Origin: Domibacillus mangrovi
GTDB lineage: Bacteria; Bacillota; Bacilli; Bacillales; Domibacillaceae
Assembly: GCF_001906925.1 (NCBI RefSeq)
Contig: NZ_MRWQ01000003.1
Span: forward strand, 1-59,908
Length of the DNA stretch: 59,908 bases
Direction of reading: 5' to 3'
Part shown: positions 45,870-54,608 of the stretch, in pieces
Position numbering within the stretch: the first letter of the stretch is position 1
Layout of the letters: each line of letters starts with the position of its first letter
Program-made: the position numbers and the translations under genes
The notes under the pieces: model-generated
Seen by the model: only the letters and a program-made list of their open reading frames with translations
Databases searched by the model: none
Told to the model about the DNA's origin: nothing

Positions 45870-46568
45870 TTAGGCTGATTGTCCCTGTGTTTTCATATGC
45901 TTGCGAAGCTCCTGCCAGCGATCACGCGCCATTTCAATAATTTGCTTTTCATTCGAGTTGCGCTGCTGCTCAATAACTTTCGAGAAAAAAGACACAGATT
46001 TGTCATACTTGCCGAGCTTGCGGTTTAACTCTCCAAGCAAATACAATACTTTGATTTCAGACATTTTCGCAGAAATATCTTCTTTAGAAAATGCTTCTTC
46101 ATATTCCCGGGCTGCGATGGACATAAATCGTTTTTCTTCTTTTTTTCGTTCGAGATCACGGTAAATCCACGCGATTCTAAGTGCAAGTCCTGCAAGTGTC
46201 AGATGCTTTTCCTTTTTCAAAACACCTGAGTATAAAGCGAGTTTAAAGCTTTTGATCGCTTTTGAAGCTGTTCGTTTCCCGCTGTAATCTTGTTCCACCC
46301 AATGGTCGGATATAGAGGCGCGCAGCACGTCGGCTGTTCCGGGGGCGAAATAAGGCGTAAAATCTTCGGTAAAGGAATAGCCACAATGACGACAGACAGA
46401 CACGTTGTAAAAGGAGGGGTTCATTTGAACATCTTCATAAAGTGGTTTTAAATCTGTGTCATGCCCGGCAACTTTAATGGTGCTTTTACGTACTTTCGTC
46501 GTATTGAATGTTTGCTGACACAGTGGACATTTCGTTTCTTTGTGATAAATTGGGGGGGTATTTGACAT
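45870..46568 (-). CDS. DUF2225 zinc-ribbon/TPR-like protein
   Basis: A 232-residue cytoplasmic protein. The N-terminus has two Cys pairs, KCPLCQQTF (about 13-21) and CRHCGYSF (about 58-65), forming a zinc ribbon; the rest is helical with TPR-like repeats (LLGELNRKLGKYDKSVSFFSKVIEQQ about 170-195). Family DUF2225, function unknown. AGGAGGGCTAACTA precedes the ATG on the minus strand. Confidence 0.85.
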   Translation of the reverse strand: MSNTPPIYHKETKCPLCQQTFNTTKVRKSTIKVAGHDTDLKPLYEDVQMNPSFYNVSVCRHCGYSFTEDFTPYFAPGTADVLRASISDHWVEQDYSGKRTASKAIKSFKLALYSGVLKKEKHLTLAGLALRIAWIYRDLERKKEEKRFMSIAAREYEEAFSKEDISAKMSEIKVLYLLGELNRKLGKYDKSVSFFSKVIEQQRNSNEKQIIEMARDRWQELRKHMKTQGQSA

Positions 46569-46733
46569 TAGTTAGCCCTCCTGTCGATTGATATAAGGTC
46601 TTTGTGCTTATTTTTATTATACATGCAAACAAGGTAAAAGGAATTAATTTTCTGAAGAAATTCAGCAAACCGTTCAGTTGAGGATTCCGTTGATACACCG
46701 TATACTAGAAGAAAAAGAAAGGGGAGATTTCGT

Positions 46734-47102
46734 TTGTCTGAACAACAAATTGTAACCATTACGGAAGCGGCGGCTTTTCAAATAAAAGACATGATGAAAC
46801 AAAATGAAGAAGAAGGTGCAAACTTACGTGTTGCAGTGCATGGCGGCGGGTGCAGCGGTCTTTCATACGGAATGGGCTTTACGCCTGATGTGGAAGAAAC
46901 GGATCTCGAACTTGACCAGTATGGCATTCATATTGTCGTTGCAAAAGAAAGTGTACCGATTTTAAATGGTACGGTCGTTGATTATAAAGAATCGCTTATG
47001 GGGGGCGGCTTTACCATTGAGAACCCGAACGCCATCGCATCATGCGGCTGCGGGTCCTCATTCCGAACAGCAACTGTTGCCGGTACGCCAGAGGAATGCT
47101 AA
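46734..47102 (+). CDS. yutM: A-type Fe-S carrier YutM (HesB/SufA-like)
   Basis: A 122-residue A-type Fe-S carrier with all three cluster Cys: HGGGCSGLSYGM (about residue 38) and SCGCGSSF (about 103 and 105). TTG start at 46734 with AAAGGGGAG 7 bp upstream. It receives clusters from SufBCD and delivers them to targets such as LipA. It is followed by a small hairpin (CCGCAAATATTGCGG, 47168-47182) and then repeat copy C. Confidence 0.93.
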   Translation: MSEQQIVTITEAAAFQIKDMMKQNEEEGANLRVAVHGGGCSGLSYGMGFTPDVEETDLELDQYGIHIVVAKESVPILNGTVVDYKESLMGGGFTIENPNAIASCGCGSSFRTATVAGTPEEC

Positions 47103-47191
47103 TGCTGGGTCGCTAATCACCACGTGAGATAGGTGTGAACGGCTTGTCTTAGTCGAGTAAAAACAACCGCAAATATTGCGGTTTAGGCTTA

Positions 47192-47412
47192 TTTATCCCA
47201 CATTAACGGGCAGTATAAGCCCCCCTTCTTCAAGACTTCGAAAAGAAAAGAAGGATAAGCAGGGGATCAACTGCCCGTAAAAGCCCGATTAGTTCGGGCC
47301 GGATGAAGCCGGTCACTCAGATATTGCCGCAGGACGCGGCGCCCTTTACCTGAGTTCCTGTTTATTCAGTGGGGGATGAAGAAAACCCCCACTGAATGAA
47401 GTTTCACTTTAT
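47192..47412 (+). repeat. Structured interspersed repeat, copy C
   Basis: 221 bp from TTTATC to TTTAT. Stems: ACGGGCAGT/ACTGCCCGT with inner CCTTCTT/AAGAAGG; GCCCGATTAGTTCGGGC; CCGG-ATGAAG-CCGG; ACTCAG/CTGAGT with GCCGC-AGGAC-GCGGC (47326-47340); TTCAGTGGGGG/CCCCCACTGAA. Right next to a long terminator-like hairpin (47412-47468). Confidence 0.92.
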
Positions 47413-47468
47413 AACGATCTTCTTTAACGGTTTATTCGTAATCCGTTGAGGGAGGTCGTTTTTTTATA
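47412..47468 (+). terminator. Long terminator-like hairpin right of repeat copy C
   Basis: ACGATCTTC (47414-47422) pairs with GGAGGTCGT (47450-47458) using G-T pairs, and AACGG (47426-47430) with CCGTT (47443-47447), followed by seven T. Confidence 0.65.
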
Positions 47469-47582
47469 GAGTTAAACAAGAAACGTTTGCGTGTTGTTCG
47501 GACGGATATCCCATCGAAGAACTATCCGAAGCTGACACTACAAAACGTAGTCGATATGGTTGTATCAGGAAAACGGGTGTAA
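47466..47582 (+). pseudogene. Relic of a small phage-like protein without start codon
   Basis: An open frame of 37 codons from ATA 47466 (where an ATG would be expected after GGGAGGTCG) to TAA 47580-47582; the peptide contains RVVRTDIPSKNYPKLT and LQNVVDMVVSGKRV. Codon use is plausible for a gene, but ATA is not a normal start, so it is probably decayed. It lies in the prophage-like remnant. Confidence 0.35.
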
Positions 47583-47618
47583 GGAGTCCCAGGTTAAATG
47601 CTGAGGGACTAGCTGAAT

Positions 47619-47786
47619 ATGTGCCGGTACTTTACCGACTGGCTTACCGAGCATTATAACGTTACGAATGTCAGCCAAATAAATGGCGAGATGTTCCGTA
47701 ATTACATGAAATACGATAAACGTCGATATGGTAATCATCCGTTCATTAATGCCGAATACACCCACCCAACAGAAAAAGCAGAGTAA
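47619..47786 (+). pseudogene. Fragment resembling the N-terminal domain of a tyrosine recombinase
   Basis: A 55-codon frame (47619-47786) with CRYFTDWLTEHYNVTNVSQI and GEMFRNYMKYDKRRYGNHPF resembles the SAM-like N-terminal DNA-binding domain of phage integrases, in which short helices and a phrase of the kind 'DVSEI...IREYL' recur. It ends before any catalytic domain (no R..HxxR..Y), so it cannot recombine. No good start signal is seen. Identification is by eye. Confidence 0.45.
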
Positions 47787-47955
47787 ATAAACACGCGTGA
47801 TTGAATGGCAGCTGAATGAAAAAAATAGACGCAAACAGTCGTAGCCTCAACACCTGGTGAATATCTTGTAAGGACCGGCATGTCCAGCTTAGACGCAGCA
47901 TTGGAAGTGGGGCATGTTCAGCCGGAATTCGAAAGTGTGGAAGGAGGGCTGAGGC

Positions 47956-48144
47956 ATGAAACAACGGTGGAGAAGCTACGGATTGTGGATCGCATTGGCG
48001 GCGCTTGTCGGTATGGTGCTACAGGATTTTGGTGTAATGGTCCCACCGGAAAGGTACGATGCTTACGTAGACATCTTGTTAACGATCGCAGTGCTGGGGG
48101 GCATCATCAACAAATCTAGTGGATTCAGGAGCGAAGGGAAATGA
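47956..48144 (+). CDS. Small phage holin-like protein
   Basis: A 62-residue protein with two hydrophobic stretches: SYGLWIALAALVGMVLQDFG and YVDILLTIAVLGGIINKSS, a positively charged N-terminus MKQRWR and a basic C-terminus GFRSEGK. This hairpin layout and the phrase ILGGI-INK near the end resemble short phage holins (r1t-like). GGAGGG lies about 9 bp before the ATG. The nearby frames are broken, so it is probably a passenger of a lost prophage. The plus-strand terminator-like GGCCTCCGGGCC then TTTTTT (48150-48172) follows. Confidence 0.5.
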   Translation: MKQRWRSYGLWIALAALVGMVLQDFGVMVPPERYDAYVDILLTIAVLGGIINKSSGFRSEGK

Positions 48145-48149
48145 CGAGC

Positions 48150-48172
48150 GGCCTCCGGGCCACTCTTTTTTA
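48150..48172 (+). terminator. Terminator after the holin-like gene
   Basis: GGCC-TCCG-GGCC (48150-48161) followed by ACTCTTTTTT. Confidence 0.55.
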
Positions 48173-48461
48173 TTTAACAAGGTGAGGCTTACGCATTCAA
48201 ATTGCGGGGCATTTGTAAGGCCAGCGACTTAACTATACCGAGTTATTAATTTCACGCTTCTTGACGTATTTAACGATACGTTGGGAGGTTTTTTTATCTA
48301 AAATAGGCGAGAATACCCCCATTGTCAAATACGAGAAGGACATAGCTCAGTATTAAGTGGAGAATGAATCGCCTTCGGACAAAGGATCGCTTTAGCGGTC
48401 TCAATCGAACACATGACGTTATTTCACCGGAAGCTGAGTAAAGCAGCTTACAAAGCAGACA
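48173..48461. other. Remnant DNA between holin-like gene and yumC
   Basis: No intact gene is supported. A second terminator-like structure (ACGTAT/ATACGT then GGGAGGTTTTTTT) lies at about 48264-48296. Short open frames such as one containing RTKDRFSGLNRTHDV (about 48380-48440) look like decayed coding sequence but are too short to assign. Confidence 0.35.
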
Positions 48462-48462
48462 A

Positions 48463-48488
48463 AAAACCGGCAGGAGCCGGTTTTCATC
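48463..48488. terminator. Terminator of yumC (bidirectional)
   Basis: AAAACCGGC (48463-48471) pairs with GCCGGTTTT (48476-48484); on the minus strand it is followed by TTTTTTG. Confidence 0.85.
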
Positions 48489-48541
48489 ACAATCGTTTTA
48501 ACGCCTCATTTAATCTAAATGCTTTCCCCGCATTAAAGGAT

Positions 48542-49495
48542 TTAAAACAAGGAAGTGCTGTGAAGCGGTTGTACTTTCGCTGACGGATCAATGTATGATT
48601 TCGCATTATTAACGGCGGTCGGAGCTTCTCCAAAACCGGTCGCAATCAATTTGACTTTCCCATCATAGGTAGCGATATCACCTGCTGCATAAACGCCTTC
48701 TATATTCGTTTCCATTCGTGTATTGACGGGAATTTGATTTTTAACGATATTTAGACCCCAATTTTTCATCGGGCCAAGAGAGGAAATAAATCCGTAATTT
48801 ACAACTAAATCATCAATTTCCAGCAATTCAGTCCGATCCCCTTTTACTTCTTCAAGACGAAGCATTGTTCCGTCAAATGAAACCGGTATAAACGGGGTCA
48901 CAACCTGCACGCTTGATTTATTCAGCAGTTCGACGCTATGTTCATGGGCGCGGAATTTGTCGCGGCGGTGGATAATCGTCACTTCTTTCGCAACAGGTTC
49001 AAGCATCATCGCCCAATCTACCGCTGAATCACCGCCACCTAAAACGGCGACACGACGTCCGGAAAATTTCGTTAAATCGGTTACGAAATAGTGGATATTC
49101 GGTAAATGATTAGTCCCTTCAATCTCAAGAAGACGTGGCTGAAATGCTCCGTTTCCAGCAGTAATAATAACGGCTTTTGTAACATGTTCTCCTTTATCCG
49201 TTAGAAGGCGTATGCTGCCGTCTGCTTGTTTCTCTAATACTTCAACAGATTCTTCTAGACAAATTTCGACTGGAAATCGATTCATCTGTTCGACGAGCCG
49301 ATCAACGAGCTCCTGCGCCCGCACAGTTGGAAAACCGGCCACATCATAAATAAATTTTTCTGGGTAAAGGGCCGAGAGCTGTCCGCCCATATGCGGCAGA
49401 CTATCCATCAACTTAACAGATGCCCCGCGCATTCCAGCGTAAAATGCAGCAAACAGACCAGTAGGGCCGGCGCCAATAATTGTAATATCTGTCAT
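48542..49495 (-). CDS. yumC: Ferredoxin/flavodoxin-NADP+ reductase YumC
   Basis: A 317-residue thioredoxin-reductase-like FNR. FAD motif [19 protein letters not shown] (3-21), NADP motif [17 protein letters not shown] (about 152-168), and the C-terminal [31 protein letters not shown]. No CxxC redox pair is present, distinguishing it from thioredoxin reductase. It reduces ferredoxin or flavodoxin with NADPH. AAAAGGAGTGATGAAT precedes the ATG on the minus strand. Confidence 0.94.
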   Translation of the reverse strand: MTDITIIGAGPTGLFAAFYAGMRGASVKLMDSLPHMGGQLSALYPEKFIYDVAGFPTVRAQELVDRLVEQMNRFPVEICLEESVEVLEKQADGSIRLLTDKGEHVTKAVIITAGNGAFQPRLLEIEGTNHLPNIHYFVTDLTKFSGRRVAVLGGGDSAVDWAMMLEPVAKEVTIIHRRDKFRAHEHSVELLNKSSVQVVTPFIPVSFDGTMLRLEEVKGDRTELLEIDDLVVNYGFISSLGPMKNWGLNIVKNQIPVNTRMETNIEGVYAAGDIATYDGKVKLIATGFGEAPTAVNNAKSYIDPSAKVQPLHSTSLF

Positions 49496-49715
49496 TTATT
49501 CATCACTCCTTTTTCTTATCATACAAAACTTTTCACCTCTTGTCGCGTCGGAAAAATCTTGATGAAATAGCTTGAAAAAAGGAATGAAAACGACTATGAT
49601 TAAAATAGATTTGCAAATATAAACAATTTGTGACAAATGAAAGATGTTTTTTTACATTCATACGTGAAGAACATCACATTCTTTATAATAATATTTTAAA
49701 TAGAGGTGGATAAAT

Positions 49716-50942
49716 ATGACAGTGAGAAAGCCGAAAATTGTAGTATTAGGCGCGGGTTACGGTGGTCTCGTTACGGTAACACGTCTTCAAAAAGCGTTAT
49801 CCGTTGACGAAGCAAACATCGTACTTATAAACAAAAATGATTACCATTATGAAACGACATGGCTTCATGAAGCATCGGCAGGTACATTGCATCACGATCG
49901 TGTACGTTACGATGTTGACTCGGTTATTAACCGCAGTAAAGTAGAATTTATCCGTGCAGAAGTACAGGATATTAAAATTGATGAAAAGAAAGTCATTTTA
50001 AATACAGGTGAAGTGGAATACGATTACCTCGTTGTCGCACTTGGCGGTGAATCGGAAACATTTGGAATTGAAGGATTAAAAGAACATGCTTTCACGATTT
50101 CAAACGTCAACACGGCACGTCAGCTGCGGGATCATATTGATTATCAATTTGCTACATATGCACTGGAAGAAGATAAAAAAGATGAACGCTTAACGATTGT
50201 TGTCGGTGGTGCTGGTTTTACAGGCATTGAATTCTTAGGTGAGCTTGCGAATCGCGTCCCTGAGCTTTGCAAAGAATACGACATTGATTATTCAAAAGTG
50301 CGCATTTATTGCGTAGAAGCTGCGCCAATGGTTCTTCCTGGTTTCGACCCCGAACTTGTGAAGTATGCGGTTGCATTGCTTGAGAAAAAAGGTGTTGAAT
50401 TCAAAATCGGTACACCGATTAAAGGAGCCACTCCAGAAGGCATTATCGTTGCAAAAGGCGAAACAGAAACGGAAGTAATTAAAGCTGGTACTGTTGTATG
50501 GGCTGCAGGTGTTCGCGGAAGCAGCATTATCGAAAAATCGGGCATCGAAAACATGCGTGCTCGTGTAAAAGTAAATCCTGATCTTCGCGCGCCAAATCAA
50601 GAAGATATTTTCGTCCTTGGTGATTGTTCATTGATGATTAATGAAGAAATTAATCGTCCGTACCCGCCAACAGCGCAAATTGCGATGCAACAAGGTGAAA
50701 CAGTTGCCCGCAACGTTGTGAAATTGGTTAAAGGCGAAGAAGGGGATCTTGAAACATTCGTTCCAGACCTTAAAGGCACTGTATGTTCACTTGGTGATGA
50801 CGATGCGATCGGTGTTGTGTTCGACAAGAAACTGACTGGTACAAAAGCGTCATTCATGAAGAAAATGATTGATAACCGTGCGCTCTTCATGATCGGTGGA
50901 CCATCTCTTGTATTGAAAAAAGGTAAATTTAACGTACTTTAA
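49716..50942 (+). CDS. yumB: Type II NADH dehydrogenase YumB
   Basis: A 408-residue NDH-2: FAD motif [19 protein letters not shown] (5-23), NAD motif [19 protein letters not shown] (about 160-178), and [10 protein letters not shown] (about 300). The C-terminal segment ([24 protein letters not shown]) is the amphipathic end that holds these enzymes on the membrane. It passes electrons from NADH to menaquinone without pumping protons. AGAGGTGGATAAAT precedes the ATG and TATAAT (49684-49689) serves as a possible -10 with a weak -35. The upstream TTTGTGACAAA (49628-49638) only partially resembles a Rex half-site. Confidence 0.93.
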   Translation: MTVRKPKIVVLGAGYGGLVTVTRLQKALSVDEANIVLINKNDYHYETTWLHEASAGTLHHDRVRYDVDSVINRSKVEFIRAEVQDIKIDEKKVILNTGEVEYDYLVVALGGESETFGIEGLKEHAFTISNVNTARQLRDHIDYQFATYALEEDKKDERLTIVVGGAGFTGIEFLGELANRVPELCKEYDIDYSKVRIYCVEAAPMVLPGFDPELVKYAVALLEKKGVEFKIGTPIKGATPEGIIVAKGETETEVIKAGTVVWAAGVRGSSIIEKSGIENMRARVKVNPDLRAPNQEDIFVLGDCSLMINEEINRPYPPTAQIAMQQGETVARNVVKLVKGEEGDLETFVPDLKGTVCSLGDDDAIGVVFDKKLTGTKASFMKKMIDNRALFMIGGPSLVLKKGKFNVL

Positions 50943-50948
50943 TAAACA

Positions 50949-50982
50949 GAGGGCCCCGATGTCAATTCGGGGCCTTTTTTTA
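50949..50982 (+). terminator. Intrinsic terminator after yumB
   Basis: GGCCCCGA (50952-50959) pairs with TCGGGGCC (50967-50974), followed by seven T. Confidence 0.9.
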
Positions 50983-51004
50983 TTTTCAGAAAGGAAGAGA
51001 TCAC

Positions 51005-51484
51005 GTGAAGAGGGGAAAAGTATGGTTAGCAGCAGCAGGGGTTGTCATTGACAGCAGAGAACGCTGGCTTGTTGTGAAAAAATCATATGGCGGATTAAAA
51101 GGGCAGTGGTCATTGCCGGCGGGGTTCGTTGATGCAGGGGAGCGTGCGGATGAAGCGGCCGTGCGTGAAGTGAAAGAAGAGACGAACATTGATGCCGTTG
51201 TATGCGGTGTAGCAGGCATTCGGTCTGGAGTCATTAAAAGCGATATAAGCGATACGATGATCATTTTTCATATGACACCTAAGGAAGAGATAGAACCGAC
51301 TGCACATGCGGGAGAGCTGCTTGCTGCGCGTTGGATGACGGTAAAAGAACTGGAAGGAAGTGCGGACACATCGGTTTTGCTCCGCAATATCGTTACTTTA
51401 TTCGAAACAGCAGGTCTCGGTTGTGTAGAAATTCCCGACCCTGGTCCGCAATTTGGCTATACGTCATACCGGTGTTTTATTTGA
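51005..51484 (+). CDS. Nudix hydrolase
   Basis: A 159-residue Nudix protein with the box GFVDAGERADEAAVREVKEE (about residues 40-59), which matches Gx5Ex7REUxEE. It splits a nucleoside diphosphate linked to another group; the substrate cannot be read from sequence. GTG start at 51005 with AAGGAAGAGATCAC upstream. It lies 62 bp after yumB, beyond the terminator. Confidence 0.88.
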   Translation: MKRGKVWLAAAGVVIDSRERWLVVKKSYGGLKGQWSLPAGFVDAGERADEAAVREVKEETNIDAVVCGVAGIRSGVIKSDISDTMIIFHMTPKEEIEPTAHAGELLAARWMTVKELEGSADTSVLLRNIVTLFETAGLGCVEIPDPGPQFGYTSYRCFI

Positions 51485-51618
51485 AATGTACAATAATGGA
51501 ATTTTTGATTGATCAAAAAAGTAAGCCTGGAATAAAAGAGAAGAAATTGGATATGCTATTTAGGAAGAAGTTTATTTCCGCCTTCGCTCAAAGAAGAAAA
51601 GGAAATGCTTTTGTAAAG

Positions 51619-51655
51619 CATCGGCTGCGATTCCCCCTCGTTGCCGGTGTTTTTT
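51619..51655 (+). terminator. Intrinsic terminator after the Nudix gene
   Basis: CATCGGC (51619-51625) pairs with GCCGGTG (51643-51649) with one G-T pair, followed by six T. Confidence 0.65.
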
Positions 51656-51731
51656 GTCACATTTTCGTTGATTGACCTTTTTTGTATCGTTCAGTAAACT
51701 AGGAAGTAATGAGTTTAGGGGGAATCGTTTC

Positions 51732-52049
51732 ATGCATATAGCAACCGTACTCGTGTCGTCACTACTCTTTTTCGTACTCTTTTTCGGCATTGGGTTTATT
51801 TTAAACATGCTGCTGCGCATGACATGGGTCATGGCGGTTATTTATCCACTTGTGACAATTGCCATTGTTGATAACATTAGCACGTTTGACTACATATTTA
51901 AGACGAATGAATCATTTGGTATTTTAGGCGAAAGAATCGTTGGACTGCAGCCTGTTGACATTACCATCTTATCCATCGGTTTTCTCGGTGCTGTTACGAG
52001 CGGATTTATTATGCGTCTTTTGCGTGCAAAAGGATATCAAATGTTTTAA
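51732..52049 (+). CDS. yuiB: Membrane protein YuiB
   Basis: A 105-residue protein with three or four hydrophobic helices: LFFVLFFGIGFILNMLLRMTW (about 13-33), VMAVIYPLVTIAIVDNI, and VDITILSIGFLGAVTSGFIM near the end. It resembles B. subtilis YuiB; function unknown. I chose ATG 51732, 9 bp after TAGGGGGA; the frame opens at 51672. Closed by the terminator at 52051, directly beside repeat copy D. Confidence 0.82.
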   Translation: MHIATVLVSSLLFFVLFFGIGFILNMLLRMTWVMAVIYPLVTIAIVDNISTFDYIFKTNESFGILGERIVGLQPVDITILSIGFLGAVTSGFIMRLLRAKGYQMF

Positions 52050-52050
52050 G

Positions 52051-52078
52051 ACGATCCTGCTTAGGGTCGTTTTTTTAT
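52051..52078 (+). terminator. Intrinsic terminator after yuiB
   Basis: ACGATCC (52051-52057) pairs with GGGTCGT (52064-52070) with one G-T pair, followed by seven T that run into the TTTAT edge of repeat copy D. Confidence 0.82.
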
Positions 52079-52292
52079 CCCGCATTAACGGGCAGTAAGA
52101 CCCCCGCTTCAAGACGTCGAAAAGACAAGAAGGATAAGTGGGGGATCAACTGCCCGTAGAAGCCCGATTGGTTCGGGCCAGGCAGAGCCTGGTCACTCAG
52201 GTATTGCCGCAGGACGCGGCGTTCTTTACCTGAGTTCCTGTTTATTCAGTGGGGGATGAAGAAAACCCCCACTGAATGAAGTTTCACTTTAT
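52074..52292 (+). repeat. Structured interspersed repeat, copy D
   Basis: 219 bp from TTTATC to TTTAT. ACGGGCAGT (52088-52096) pairs with ACTGCCCGT (52149-52157), inside which CCCCCGCTT pairs with AAGTGGGGG; GCCCGATTGGTTCGGGC; CCAGGC-AGA-GCCTGG; ACTCAGGTA/TACCTGAGT enclosing GCCGC-AGGAC-GCGGC (52206-52220); TTCAGTGGGGG/CCCCCACTGAA. The final TTTAT holds the stop codon (TTA, 52289-52291) of the next gene. Confidence 0.93.
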
Positions 52293-53014
52293 TTCCCATT
52301 TAATACGTTGTCTAATTGTTCAAGCCCGACAAGTAGCTGCGGCGACGGACGACAAAAGTATTTTTCTTCCATCACATAAATAGGCACACCCTCATATCCT
52401 GATCGTTTTTTCACAACCTCAGTGTTCACTTTGTCTGTCATCACGCCAACCCATGCAAGCAGCAGGATATCGGGCTTTTTCGATACAACCGTTTCCCAGT
52501 CTGTTTGTACACTTGCTTCTTCATGATCTGCAAACACGTTTTCAGCTCCGCACAACGCGCTCATTTCTGTCAGCCAGTTCGCACGTCCAGGTGTAAACAC
52601 CGGCTTCGGCCACCATTCCCAGTACACACGCACGAGACGATTCCAATTACGCGAACGATACATGTCAAGCGACTGCTGCCACCGCTGCTTCGCTTCTGAT
52701 CCATTTACACCGCAAGCCTCGCCAATCTGCATGATCGACATTCCAATATCATCAAGTGAATTTGGATTCGTCACAATATGCGGAATCCCTCGGCGCTCAA
52801 GCTCCGCTACATTTTTCTCCATCCCGGGTACACTTAATGACGCCAGCACGATATCGGGTTTCACAGCTTCCAGTTTCTCCATATCAATCGATAAATCCGG
52901 CCCAAGTCGCACCCGCTCTAAATCGGAATAATCATCGACTCCGACAATCTGATCTTCAATACCTAAGTACTCACACACTTCCGTATTGCTCGGACAAATA
53001 GACACAATCCTCAT
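52289..53014 (-). CDS. BtuF-like periplasmic-binding-fold protein without signal peptide
   Basis: A 241-residue protein with the fold of cobalamin- and siderophore-binding proteins (RIVSICPSNTEVCEYLGIED at the start, VKPDIVLASL, and KKPDILLLAWVG near 190). No signal peptide or lipobox precedes the fold: the first strand begins at residue 2, so it should stay in the cytoplasm. Such soluble relatives occur in many bacteria, and their role is unclear; cobalamin binding is only the annotated family name. GGGGGAATTTTGA precedes the ATG on the minus strand. The stop codon lies in the end of repeat copy D. Confidence 0.8.
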   Translation of the reverse strand: MRIVSICPSNTEVCEYLGIEDQIVGVDDYSDLERVRLGPDLSIDMEKLEAVKPDIVLASLSVPGMEKNVAELERRGIPHIVTNPNSLDDIGMSIMQIGEACGVNGSEAKQRWQQSLDMYRSRNWNRLVRVYWEWWPKPVFTPGRANWLTEMSALCGAENVFADHEEASVQTDWETVVSKKPDILLLAWVGVMTDKVNTEVVKKRSGYEGVPIYVMEEKYFCRPSPQLLVGLEQLDNVLNGK

Positions 53015-53067
53015 TCAAAATTCCCCCTTTAATACCTTCATTGTATAATAATATGGAGGTGATAAAC

Positions 53068-54525
53068 ATGTTTACCATTAAAAACGGATCATTCACAGAA
53101 ACGAAGTCAGATGCACTCCTCGTTGGACTATTTGATAAGCCATTGAAATTTGAAGGCGTTTTAAGAACGCTCGATGACTCCTTTAACGGAAACCTTACGG
53201 AGCTTGTCAAAAATGGTGATCTTTCTGCCAAAAAAGGACAGGGGGCCGTTATTCCGACGATTGGTCAAATTCAAACGAAGCGCATTGTGTTTGCAGGGAT
53301 TGGCAAAGAAAAAGAAGCGGATTTTCATGCGATTCACGAAGCGGTGACGAATGCGGCGAAGCAGTCAAAGAAATATGGACTCGACTCCATTGCTGTTGTA
53401 CTTGATTCATTTGTAACAGAAAACGTGACGGCTGTTGAAGCAGCTGAAGCGATTTTTGAAGCATTTTTCATGGCATGGTTTCAATATACGGGCTATCGGA
53501 CACCGGGAAACGAACCGGAGAAATTCTTGAAATCGATCGACGTATGGACAGAAGCGGATGCTGTCGAAGTGATGGCGGCGTGCGTTGTCGGCAAAGCGAT
53601 GGCAGATGGGACGAATACGGCAAGACGTCTCACGGCAACGCCACCGAATATGATGACAGCTACTGATCTTGCGGCTCACGCGCAAAAACTCGCAGATCAA
53701 TATGGGTTTGAGATTGAAATTTTAGAGCGAACGGATATGGAGAAAATTGGCATGGGGTCCTTCCTTGCTGTCGCACAAGGTTCTGCCTCACCGCCGAAAA
53801 TGATTACGCTTAAATATAAGCCGAACGATGAATGGCAAGACGTGCTTACCTTTGTCGGCAAAGGCGTCACGTTTGATACAGGCGGCTATTCGATTAAATC
53901 CAAAGACGGCATTGTCGGCATGAAAACAGATATGGCGGGTGCAGCCGCTGTTCTTGGCGCGATGGAAATCATCGGCGAACTGCGCCCGGATCAGTCCGTA
54001 ATGGCCGTGATTCCGGCAACAGACAATGTTATTAGCGGCCATGCATTTAAGCCCGATGATGTGATCACATCGCTGTCAGGCAAAACGATTGAAGTAAAAA
54101 ATACGGATGCAGAAGGACGTCTCGTGCTGGCAGATGCGATCACATATGCGAAACAGCAGCGGGCGGGCCGGATTGTTGATGTTGCGACATTGACTGGGGG
54201 TGTGATTATTGCGCTTGGCAAAGACAAAACGGGGGCATTGACAAACAATGAACCGTTTTTTGAACAGGTGCTCGAAGCATCACACGAAGCGGGGGAATTT
54301 ATTTGGCAGCTGCCGCTCACCGAATTTGATAAAAAAAGAATTCGGCGCAGTGACGTTGCAGATTTAAACAATTCACCGGGGCGTGATGGACACGCCATTA
54401 TGGGGGGAGGTTTTATTGGTGAATTTGCGGAGAATACCCCATGGGTTCATCTTGATATTGCCGGAAGCGCGGAAATGTCACCGGGTGTCATGACGCGTAC
54501 ATTGGCAATTCTTGCATTATCGTAA
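53068..54525 (+). CDS. pepA: Leucyl aminopeptidase (M17 family, YuiE)
   Basis: A 485-residue zinc or manganese aminopeptidase. The catalytic domain shows VGKGVTFDTGGYSIKSK (about 270) and the M17 signature NTDAEGRLVLADA (about 347-359). It releases N-terminal amino acids, leucine preferred, from peptides. The start is ATG 53068 with GGAGGTGAT 5 bp upstream; frame opens at 53041. It precedes yuiF as in B. subtilis. Confidence 0.94.
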   Translation: MFTIKNGSFTETKSDALLVGLFDKPLKFEGVLRTLDDSFNGNLTELVKNGDLSAKKGQGAVIPTIGQIQTKRIVFAGIGKEKEADFHAIHEAVTNAAKQSKKYGLDSIAVVLDSFVTENVTAVEAAEAIFEAFFMAWFQYTGYRTPGNEPEKFLKSIDVWTEADAVEVMAACVVGKAMADGTNTARRLTATPPNMMTATDLAAHAQKLADQYGFEIEILERTDMEKIGMGSFLAVAQGSASPPKMITLKYKPNDEWQDVLTFVGKGVTFDTGGYSIKSKDGIVGMKTDMAGAAAVLGAMEIIGELRPDQSVMAVIPATDNVISGHAFKPDDVITSLSGKTIEVKNTDAEGRLVLADAITYAKQQRAGRIVDVATLTGGVIIALGKDKTGALTNNEPFFEQVLEASHEAGEFIWQLPLTEFDKKRIRRSDVADLNNSPGRDGHAIMGGGFIGEFAENTPWVHLDIAGSAEMSPGVMTRTLAILALS

Positions 54526-54531
54526 AATGCA

Positions 54532-54561
54532 TTGACAAGGGAGCAGACGGTTTGTTATTGT
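54532..54561 (+). promoter_or_regulatory. Possible promoter of yuiF
   Basis: TTGACA (54532-54537), 18-bp spacer, TATTGT (54556-54561): good -35, weaker -10. Confidence 0.4.
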
Positions 54562-54608
54562 GTAATACGGCATTTTAGTCTATTAGCACAGTAAAGGAAA
54601 AGAGGTAT

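Noticed and set aside
47880-48119. 79-codon frame overlapping the holin-like gene
   Set aside because: Out of frame with the better-supported holin-like gene and without its own binding site; its first third could be the end of a decayed phage gene, but nothing confirms it.
49621-49690. Rex operator upstream of yumB
   Set aside because: Only TTTGTGACAAA resembles half of TTGTGAANNNNTTCACAA; the second half is missing.
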